Shown one piece after another: positions 1-5,480 of a DNA stretch of 7,451 nucleotides. How positions within the stretch are numbered: the stretch's first letter is position 1; every line of letters begins with the position of its first letter. The translations under genes and the position numbers were made by a program. Under the pieces are notes generated by a model. The model had not been told where the DNA came from. It did not search any database and saw nothing but the letters and a program-made list of their open reading frames with translations. This DNA comes from Bacteroidota bacterium (lineage in GTDB: Bacteria > Bacteroidota > Bacteroidia > Bacteroidales > Prolixibacteraceae). Where the stretch lies: NCBI GenBank assembly GCA_023488865.1, contig JAMDDG010000238.1, positions 1 to 7,451 on the forward strand, written 5' to 3'.

Positions 1-583
1 CATCCGGGAACCCTATTTTATCAAAGTTCCCGGACTGACCCACGGAGGAGAAACCTGCAATGTTCCCGTTACCGGGACTGACTTCTATCCAACCATTCTG
101 GATCTGATCGGAGAAAAACTCCGTCCGTATGATCACAACGACGGAATCAGCCTGTTGCCGTTGTTAAAGGGAAAGAGCGTGGACGAACGATCCCTGATCT
201 GGCATTATCCCCACTACGGGAACCAGGGAGGCGAACCCTCTTCCATTATCCGGAAGGGCGACTGGAAACTAATTCACTATTACGAGGATGGCCGCGAAGA
301 GTTGTACAATTTAAAAACTGATCCCGGGGAAACGACCGATGTGTCAAAGAAAAAACCGGAATTGGTACAACAAATGAGCAAAGAACTGTTCAATTACCTG
401 AAGAAAGTGGGTGCCAAATTCCCTGTCAAAGATCCTGAATACAATAAAGAAGCAGAGAAAAAATACCTTGAGGGTGTGGTAAAGAATAAATTGCCTCAAT
501 TAGAGAAGCAGCGACTTAAAACTTTATCAAAAGATTTTGACCCGGGAAACAATTGGTGGGGAAGTAAAGTGACAGTGGATTGA
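1..583 (+). CDS. Sulfatase (S1 / arylsulfatase-like), C-terminal fragment
   Basis: The reading frame is open from base 2 and runs off the left edge; 193 residues remain before the TGA at 581-583. It opens with REPYFIKVPG and continues VPVTGTDFYPTILDLIG, the usual block in type I sulfatases that follows the metal-site half of the fold and precedes the small C-terminal subdomain. The later block RKGDWKLIHYYEDGREELYNL, then TDPGET, is the typical sulfatase C-terminal strand-and-loop signature. Such enzymes hydrolyse sulfate esters on glycans or small molecules, usually in the periplasm of Bacteroidota. The N-terminal half with the formylglycine consensus C/S-x-P-S-R, the calcium ligands and the signal peptide lies outside the window, so substrate and subfamily cannot be assigned. 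It is 325 bp upstream of the next gene on the same strand and may be transcribed separately. The family call is secure; its functional link to the downstream genes is inference. Confidence 0.9.
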   Translation, partial: IREPYFIKVPGLTHGGETCNVPVTGTDFYPTILDLIGEKLRPYDHNDGISLLPLLKGKSVDERSLIWHYPHYGNQGGEPSSIIRKGDWKLIHYYEDGREELYNLKTDPGETTDVSKKKPELVQQMSKELFNYLKKVGAKFPVKDPEYNKEAEKKYLEGVVKNKLPQLEKQRLKTLSKDFDPGNNWWGSKVTVD

Positions 584-908
584 TCAAATAATCTTAAAAT
601 AGAAAATTGCCCTGCTGTCGGATGGGGTTGTTAAAAAAAAATAATATTTTTTGGCCCGTTGACCGTGCATTTATTATTTTTCTAAATTTGGCGGCAGCGC
701 TGAGAAATTCCCCTTACTTCCAAGACGATCGGATTAATGACAAAGAGGTGGAATCTCAAAAAACTTTCTGAGAAAGGGAGTTTTTGCCTACAAAATTGAT
801 GAATACCGAAAAAATTTGGCCGGAAAATTCGTGACCACCCTGTTTCTTGGTATTATCTGGCTGTGATTGAGTTAAATAAGGGGAACACTTAAGAGTTTAA
901 ATTTCAGG
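584..908. other. Non-coding leader between sulfatase and cytochrome-FGE gene
   Basis: I see no convincing gene in these 325 bp. There are two weak hairpins. One is purely A/T (636-642 with 646-652, 7 bp, loop AAT), about 50 bp after the sulfatase stop. The other is at 757-786: CAAAAA pairs with TTTTTG around an internal loop and a CTTTC/GAAAG stem. Either could be part of transcript termination for the sulfatase, but neither has a strong G/C stem. A promoter-like pair lies at 659-690 (listed separately). An open stretch of 41 codons without a start (741-863) ends in TGA at 864-866 and is probably chance. Confidence 0.5.
659..690 (+). promoter_or_regulatory. Candidate Bacteroidota-type promoter for the cytochrome-FGE operon
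   Basis: TAAATTTG at 683-690 fits the Bacteroidetes -7 consensus TAnnTTTG exactly. TTGAC at 659-663, 19 bp upstream, could serve as the -33 element, whose consensus core is TTTG/TTG. Transcription would start near 697, leaving a leader of about 210 nt before the ATG at 909. That is long, so another promoter nearer the gene is possible. The call rests on motif match and spacing only. Confidence 0.3.
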
Positions 909-2441
909 ATGAAGCTTAGCAAATTATTCAAAAAGGTAAAATCAAGATATGGACTCGTCGTATTGGGGATACTGATTACGTCGTTTTTTATTATCTCTTT
1001 TAACTTGGTTTCAGATTACACCTCAACCGACAAATACTGTGTCTCGTGCCACATCCATCCGGTTCAGGATCAAAACTGGAGGCTTTCCGAGCACTACAAC
1101 AACAAATCAGGATTTGTAACCCACTGCGTTGAGTGCCACCTTCCGCCCAAAGGACACGGGTACCTTCCGGCGAAAGCCAAACATGGGCTCAAAGATCTTT
1201 ATGGTAAATTTTTTAAGGACAGCGCATCCTTCGATTGGGAAGCTAAAAAATCACTCGAAAATGCCAAAAAATATGTCTACGAACAGTCCTGCATCCGTTG
1301 CCACCAGAATCTCTTCCCTGTCACGTTATCCGTCAATGGCAGCAACGCCCACCTGCAATATGTCAATAGTCCGGACGGACAGAAACAAAACTGCATCAAT
1401 TGTCACCTCAATGTTGGCCATTACGACAAAAACAACCTCCATGGCCACAACATCAATTTTGGGATAACCGAAACGGTCGCCAAAGAGGTTTTCACAGAAC
1501 CCGCCAAAGTTCAGAAGTTTGAAAATTTTACCGAAAAAGTACCCGGAACGATCCTCTCTTTCGAAATGGTAGCTATACCTGAAGGGACTTTTGAGATGGG
1601 AAGTCCCGAAAGTGAAGAACTTCGGAAACCGGATGAAGGTCCGGTCAGAAAAGTTCATCTTTCCAAATTCTGGATGGGCATAGCAGAAGTTAGTTGGGAC
1701 GAGTACCTCGAATTTTTCAAAGCTACGGCTTCACAGGGCCGCAAAGAGGCCGTCGTTACCCAACCTGTCACAGATGCTATCACCGGTCCGACCCCTCCGT
1801 GGGGCGCTCCCGACCAGGGCTGGGGAAAAGGGTCCCATCCGGCCATCACCATGTCCTGGAAAGCAGCCAATACCTATTGCCAGTGGCTTTCCAAAAAGAC
1901 CGGCAAGAAATACAGGCTTCCCACCGAAGCCGAGTGGGAGTATGCCTGCCGCGGCGGTTCCCAAACACCCTATTTCTTTCCGGGTAACCCGAAAAAATTC
2001 ACTTCCGCCGGCATAATGAACAAAATATTTGGCGCCGACACCACTGTGATCAACTCATACGTAATCTACAAAGAAAACAGCCAGGCAAAAACCAGGGAAC
2101 CTGAATCGGTGTGGGCAAATCCTTTCGGATTAAAAAATATGTTGGGCAACGTTGCCGAGTTCTGCTCAGATTATTATGCGCCAAATGCATACAAAACCGC
2201 CTCCGGCGAAACACTCACCAATCCTACCGGTCCGGCAAACGGGCAGGAACATGTGATCCGCGGCGGCTCCTTTAAGAGCGATGCCAAAGATGTACGGAGC
2301 GCCGCCAGGGATTTCACCAAAACCAAAGCATGGCTGATGACCGATCCGCAGATGCCGAAGAGTGTTTGGTGGTATTCAGATAGTAACGATGTAGGTTTCA
2401 GAGTGGTCTGCGAACCAGACTCCACGATTGTTGGTCAGTAA
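909..2441 (+). CDS. NapC/NrfH-type tetraheme cytochrome c fused to an FGE (SUMF1)-fold domain
   Basis: This 510-residue protein has two halves. Residues 1-13 are basic, and about 15-34 form one membrane anchor (GLVVLGILITSFFIISFNLV). Four c-heme motifs follow: CVSCH 44-48, CVECH 73-77, CIRCH 128-132 and CINCH 162-166, the count and spacing of NapC/NrfH quinol dehydrogenases. These small cytochromes pass electrons between the membrane quinone pool and periplasmic partners. Residues ~216-503 are a formylglycine-generating-enzyme/sulfatase-modifying-factor fold: MVAIPEGTFEMGS (220-232), YRLPTEAEWEYACRGG (335-350), NPFGLKNMLGNVAEF (404-418), VIRGGSF (449-455) and NDVGFRVVC (493-501). The two catalytic cysteines of true FGE should sit just after RGGSF, but the segment reads KSDAKDVRSAARDF and has none, so formylglycine synthesis is unlikely. 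The next gene begins 14 bp after the stop, indicating an operon. The role of the FGE half is unknown; ligand binding or docking of a redox partner is inference. Confidence 0.9.
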   Translation: MKLSKLFKKVKSRYGLVVLGILITSFFIISFNLVSDYTSTDKYCVSCHIHPVQDQNWRLSEHYNNKSGFVTHCVECHLPPKGHGYLPAKAKHGLKDLYGKFFKDSASFDWEAKKSLENAKKYVYEQSCIRCHQNLFPVTLSVNGSNAHLQYVNSPDGQKQNCINCHLNVGHYDKNNLHGHNINFGITETVAKEVFTEPAKVQKFENFTEKVPGTILSFEMVAIPEGTFEMGSPESEELRKPDEGPVRKVHLSKFWMGIAEVSWDEYLEFFKATASQGRKEAVVTQPVTDAITGPTPPWGAPDQGWGKGSHPAITMSWKAANTYCQWLSKKTGKKYRLPTEAEWEYACRGGSQTPYFFPGNPKKFTSAGIMNKIFGADTTVINSYVIYKENSQAKTREPESVWANPFGLKNMLGNVAEFCSDYYAPNAYKTASGETLTNPTGPANGQEHVIRGGSFKSDAKDVRSAARDFTKTKAWLMTDPQMPKSVWWYSDSNDVGFRVVCEPDSTIVGQ

Positions 2442-2455
2442 AGATTTACCTTAGC

Positions 2456-3802
2456 ATGGAAAAAAAGACGAATATTGACAGAAGAAAATTTTTAGGGGCC
2501 GGTGTCCTCGCCGGTGCAGCTGTTATCGGGGCCAACGCCCTGCTTACTTCCTGCCAAAAGGAAGCATCCAACGCCTCGCTCGGTCTCCCTCCAATTTTAA
2601 AAGGGGCCCCCAAAGGCAGAAAACTGCGCGCCGGTTTAGTAGGCGCCGGGAACAGGGGCACAGGCGCCGCCATCAATTTTATCAGCGCCGGGCCTGATCT
2701 GGAAATCATCGCGGTAGCGGATGTTTTTCAGGATAAGATCGACGCCTTCCGCGCCAGGTTCAAATCCTTCAACCTGGAGGTGCCCGAAAAAAATTGTTTT
2801 ACCGGTTTCGATGGCTACAAGAAATTAATGGCGCTGGAAGAATTGGATGTGGTCTTGCTGGCAACACCTCCCCGGTTCCGTCCCTATCATTTTCTGGAAG
2901 CCATCCAAAACAAGAAACATGTCTTCATGGAAAAACCGGCAGCCGTCGATCCGGTCGGTATCCGCTCTGTCATCGCTACCGCGAAAAAAGCGGAAGCGCT
3001 GGGACTTTGCGTGGTAACCGGCACCCAACGCCGCCACCAGGAAGATTACATCGAAACCTACAAACGCATAAAAGCCGGCGCTATCGGACGGCTTACCTCC
3101 GCCAAGGCATTCTGGGACCAGGAACACGTCTGGTTCCGTACCCGCGAAGAGGGCTGGGACGACATGACCTACATGGTGCGCAACTGGAACAATTTTTGCT
3201 GGCTTTGCGGCGACCATATCCTCGATACCCACGTCCACAATATCGACGTAGTCAACTGGTTTATGGGCAAAACACCAATCCGCGCCATCGGGAACGGTGG
3301 CCGTCACCGCCGCGTCACCGGCGACCAGTACGACTTCTTTAACATCGATTTTGACTACGGCAACGGGGTCAGCTCGCACAGCTATTGCCGCCAAATCGAC
3401 AGTTGTGCCAATGGCACCGGCGAATTGGTAATGGGGACGGAAGGCTATACCAATTGCGTCAATACCATCTGGGACCTCAACGGGAAAGTCAAGTGGCAAT
3501 TCGAATACCCGAAAGACGAAAATGGCAACACGATGAGCCAACTCAAAATACCCGCTTATGTGCAGGAACACATGCACTTGGTTTATGCGATCCGAAAAGG
3601 GGAGTATGTGAACCAGGCCGAGCAGACAGCCCTTTCTACCCTCACCGCCATCATGGGCCGGACAGCTGCCTACACCGGACAATTAGTTACCTGGGAAGAA
3701 ATGATGAAATCCGACATGCAACTGGGTCCCAAAGAGCTGCAGTTTGGTCCGGTTGACATGAAATTTGAGGTACCCGTACCCGGAACGCCTCCCAATGTTT
3801 AA
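2456..3802 (+). CDS. Tat-exported lipoprotein Gfo/Idh/MocA family oxidoreductase
   Basis: This 448-residue protein is an NAD(P)-dependent sugar-type dehydrogenase. The N-terminus has a twin-arginine motif (DRRKFLG, residues 8-14), a hydrophobic stretch, and a lipobox LTSC with Cys33, so it should be folded with cofactor in the cytoplasm, exported by Tat and lipid-anchored. The Rossmann nucleotide loop is VGAGNRG (62-68) and an acidic strand end is IAVADV (85-90). The family-typical EKP is at 159-161. The second domain carries CGDHILDTHVHNIDVVNW (251-268), where His and Asp residues are the likely catalytic and substrate ligands. Family members oxidise or reduce sugar hydroxyls, often at C3 of glycosides. 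Similarity to GH109-type NAD-dependent glycosidases is possible but I see no diagnostic motif. It sits 14 bp after the cytochrome-FGE gene, with no strong ribosome-binding site in the gap, so co-transcription is likely. Family and export route are firm; substrate is not known. Confidence 0.93.
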   Translation: MEKKTNIDRRKFLGAGVLAGAAVIGANALLTSCQKEASNASLGLPPILKGAPKGRKLRAGLVGAGNRGTGAAINFISAGPDLEIIAVADVFQDKIDAFRARFKSFNLEVPEKNCFTGFDGYKKLMALEELDVVLLATPPRFRPYHFLEAIQNKKHVFMEKPAAVDPVGIRSVIATAKKAEALGLCVVTGTQRRHQEDYIETYKRIKAGAIGRLTSAKAFWDQEHVWFRTREEGWDDMTYMVRNWNNFCWLCGDHILDTHVHNIDVVNWFMGKTPIRAIGNGGRHRRVTGDQYDFFNIDFDYGNGVSSHSYCRQIDSCANGTGELVMGTEGYTNCVNTIWDLNGKVKWQFEYPKDENGNTMSQLKIPAYVQEHMHLVYAIRKGEYVNQAEQTALSTLTAIMGRTAAYTGQLVTWEEMMKSDMQLGPKELQFGPVDMKFEVPVPGTPPNV

Positions 3803-3812
3803 CCCCTCCTTA

Positions 3813-3839
3813 CCACGGATTACACAGATTGCACGAATT
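3813..3839. repeat. Three-unit 9-bp degenerate tandem repeat
   Basis: CCACGGATT (3813-3821), ACACAGATT (3822-3830) and GCACGAATT (3831-3839) are three consecutive 9-bp units with consensus nCACrgATT, starting 10 bp after the stop of the first oxidoreductase. Its core TTACACAGA (3820-3828) reappears in reverse complement at 7188-7196 before the glycosyltransferase gene. It looks like a dispersed intergenic repeat; function is unknown. Confidence 0.55.
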
Positions 3840-3887
3840 AAAAGAAAAAATAAAACTATTCAACCATTATAAACAAAATAGTCACCT

Positions 3888-3917
3888 CTCCCTTAACCCT
3901 TCGACAAGCTAAGGGAG
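3888..3917. repeat. 8-bp hairpin containing a CCCTTCGACAAGCT-type motif
   Basis: CTCCCTTA (3888-3895) and TAAGGGAG (3910-3917) are perfect complements around a 14-nt loop. The segment 3898-3915 resembles the short palindromic motif CCCTTCGACAAGCTCAGGG, which I recall as a common interspersed sequence in bacterial intergenic DNA, here with an altered right half. No T-run follows, so a rho-independent terminator is unlikely. Confidence 0.45.
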
Positions 3918-3920
3918 CCC

Positions 3921-3953
3921 AATCGAAAATCCAAAATCCAAAATCGAAAATTG
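3921..3953. repeat. Heptamer tandem repeat (AAAATCS)
   Basis: After a partial unit AATCG (3921-3925) come AAAATCC, AAAATCC, AAAATCG and AAAATTG (3926-3953): about 4.7 copies of a 7-bp unit in the spacer between the two oxidoreductase genes. It is low-complexity, prone to slippage, and carries no coding frame. Confidence 0.6.
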
Positions 3954-3979
3954 TTGCCCTTTTAACATTTCAGACTTCT

Positions 3980-4014
3980 TAATGGTTGAATAGTTTTATT
4001 TTTATTCAACATTA
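3980..4014 (+). promoter_or_regulatory. Possible start-codon-occluding hairpin, alternative to the long inverted repeat
   Basis: TAATGGTTGAATA (3980-3992) can pair with TATTCAACATTA (4003-4014): 12 base pairs with one bulged G and a 10-nt loop (3993-4002). This takes in the A of the ATG at 4014. The same 3980-3992 segment also belongs to the right arm of the 24-bp repeat that pairs with 3857-3869. The two pairings exclude each other, the geometry of a leader switch: far pairing frees the start, near pairing masks it. Pairing is seen in the sequence; regulation is inference, and the A/U-rich stem may be weak. Confidence 0.35.
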
Positions 4015-5327
4015 TGACAACTAATTCAAACAGAAGAACTTTTTTGAAAAATTCGGCTGTTGCATCGGTGGGGGCAATTATTCTTCCACAGATCATCCCT
4101 TCTACCGCTTTGGGGATGGGGGGAAGGTTAGCGCCCAGCAACCGGCTCGTCATGGGGGCCATCGGTACCGGGTCCCAGGGCAAAAACAATATGCGCAGCT
4201 TTCTCCGGCTCAACAAAGAGGTACAGTTTGTAGCGCTTTGTGATGTGGATACCAACAACCTGCAGAAAGCAAAAGAAATCGCCGATGCAGCTTATGCCAA
4301 CAACGATTGCCGTGTTTATGGCGACTTTCGCGAATTTCTGGCAAAAGAGAAATTGGATGCTGTCTCTATTGCCCTGCCCGATCACTGGCACGGGATCATC
4401 TACACTGCTGCCGTGGAGAAAAAACTGCACGTGTATGGCGAGAAACCCATCTGCCGCACGATCCGGGACGGACAAAATATCGTGAAGGCCGTACAAAAAA
4501 ATAAAATCACCTGGCAAACAGGCAGCTGGCAAAGATCGAATGCCAATTTCCACCGGGGGGCCGAATTGGCCATCAATGGACGGATAGGGAAAATCAATTT
4601 AATTGAAGCCGGTCTTCCCAACGGGAACAGAGGGATTGGAACTCCGCTTCCCATGGAAGTTCCCAAAGAACTGAACTGGGACATGTGGTTGGGACCTGCC
4701 CCGAAAGTACCTTACAGAGGGGTCTGCCACTGGAACTGGCGCTGGATCCTGGACTATTCCGGCGGACAATTGACCGACTGGGCCGGGCACCACATCGATA
4801 TCGCCAACTGGGGCGCTGGTTTGGAACACACCGGTCCGGTTGAAATCGTCGGCGAAGGTGTCTATCCAAGGGATGGCATATACAATGTACCTGTCGAGTA
4901 CGACTTTATGTGTACCTATGCCAACGGGATCAAAATGAGGGTTGCCAATGAATCCCGCCTGAGATTCGGATCAGGGACCACCTGGTACGGAGACAAAGGA
5001 TGGATCCATGTCAACAGGGGAAATGTCCTGACCGCTTCCGATCCAAAGATATTGGAAGAAGTAATTGGTGAAAAAGAGATTCACCTGATCAAAAGCAACA
5101 ACCACTGGCAAAACTTTGTCGATTGTGTCCGTTCGGGCGCGAAAACCATTGCTCCGATCGAGGGCGCTTACAGGGCAATCTCGGTCGCCTTGTTAGGCGA
5201 AATCTCCATGCAAACAGGTCAAAAGATCAAATGGGACCCTAAAAAGGAGGAGATTATCGGTAACCCGATGGCTGCCCGTTTGCTCGATCGCCCTTATCGC
5301 CAACCCTGGCAATTACCAACTATATAG
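4014..5327 (+). CDS. Tat-exported Gfo/Idh/MocA family oxidoreductase (second, divergent)
   Basis: This 437-residue protein starts at the first ATG of the frame, giving the Tat motif SNRRTFLKNSA (residues 5-15), a hydrophobic segment and a probable cleavage near STALG (30-34); there is no lipobox, so it should be soluble in the periplasm. The dinucleotide loop is GTGSQG (51-56), followed by VALCDVD (73-79). LPDHWHG (121-127) and YGEKPICRTI (141-150) are hallmarks of a secreted Gfo/Idh/MocA subgroup common in Bacteroidota and Planctomycetes. The C-terminal domain has WRWILDYSGG (242-251), then TDWAGHHIDIANW (254-266) with likely substrate-binding His and Asp. The protein shares fold and motif order with the product of 2456-3802 but little direct identity, so the pair is not a recent duplication. 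The 211-bp repeat-rich gap before it suggests its own regulation. The substrate, probably a sugar or glycoside, cannot be read from sequence. Confidence 0.93.
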   Translation: MTTNSNRRTFLKNSAVASVGAIILPQIIPSTALGMGGRLAPSNRLVMGAIGTGSQGKNNMRSFLRLNKEVQFVALCDVDTNNLQKAKEIADAAYANNDCRVYGDFREFLAKEKLDAVSIALPDHWHGIIYTAAVEKKLHVYGEKPICRTIRDGQNIVKAVQKNKITWQTGSWQRSNANFHRGAELAINGRIGKINLIEAGLPNGNRGIGTPLPMEVPKELNWDMWLGPAPKVPYRGVCHWNWRWILDYSGGQLTDWAGHHIDIANWGAGLEHTGPVEIVGEGVYPRDGIYNVPVEYDFMCTYANGIKMRVANESRLRFGSGTTWYGDKGWIHVNRGNVLTASDPKILEEVIGEKEIHLIKSNNHWQNFVDCVRSGAKTIAPIEGAYRAISVALLGEISMQTGQKIKWDPKKEEIIGNPMAARLLDRPYRQPWQLPTI

Positions 5328-5332
5328 CCATA

Positions 5333-5431
5333 AAAATTGTTTGAACTGTTTTTTGAGTTTAAAAAGTTTGAAATGTTCATTGTCCGGAACATTTCAAACC
5401 TTCAAACAATTCAAACCCTTCAGACAATTCG
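5333..5431. repeat. Imperfect ~45-bp inverted repeat with a 13-bp perfect core, upstream of the ThuA gene
   Basis: GTTTGAAATGTTC (5366-5378) and GAACATTTCAAAC (5387-5399) are perfect complements around an 8-nt loop. Weaker pairing extends outward so that 5333-5378 matches 5387-5431 at roughly 70 percent by hand alignment. The right arm is built from repeated TTCAAAC words. The element starts just after the stop of the second oxidoreductase and ends about 50 bp before the ATG at 5481. No T-run follows, so it is not an obvious terminator; an mRNA-processing or stabilising stem or a degenerate mobile repeat are possible. Confidence 0.65.
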
Positions 5432-5480
5432 CAGTTGTCCGCTGTGTAAGAATTATTCAACATACAAATTAAGATACATT

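Larger units (their letters stand above)
3846..4003. repeat. 24-bp perfect inverted repeat flanking a 110-bp spacer, upstream of the second oxidoreductase
   Basis: The left arm 3846-3869 (AAAAATAAAACTATTC, then AACCATTA) is the exact reverse complement of the right arm 3980-4003 (TAATGGTTGAATAG, then TTTTATTTTT). The right arm ends 10 bp before the ATG at 4014. Between the arms are a CTCCCTTA/TAAGGGAG hairpin and a heptamer tandem repeat. The arms could be the ends of a small non-autonomous element of 158 bp, although I find no clear target-site duplication, or an RNA stem in the leader of the next gene. Confidence 0.75.

Noticed and set aside
741..866. 41 open codons in the same frame as the cytochrome gene, ending in a hydrophobic run (FVTTLFLGIIWL)
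   Set aside because: There is no start codon, stops separate it from the gene at 909, and it is short enough to be chance. A decayed gene end remains possible but unsupported.
909..2441. Sulfatase-maturing FGE for the upstream sulfatase
   Set aside because: The catalytic cysteine pair is missing from the active-site segment, so the simple sulfatase/FGE pairing suggested by gene order does not hold.
2825..3682. 285-codon open frame on the minus strand
   Set aside because: It lies fully antisense to the well-supported oxidoreductase at 2456-3802, and its translation has no recognisable motif; it is a codon-bias shadow.
3813..3953. CRISPR-like array
   Set aside because: The repeat units are only 7-9 bp and directly adjacent, without spacers of constant length or nearby cas genes.
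5366..5399. Rho-independent terminator after the second oxidoreductase
   Set aside because: The 13-bp stem is A/T-rich and is followed by CTTCAAAC rather than a T-run on the + strand.
5337..5480. 48-codon N-terminal extension of the ThuA protein
   Set aside because: The extension is encoded by the inverted repeat and low-complexity TTCAAAC words; starting at 5481 gives a proper lipoprotein signal peptide.
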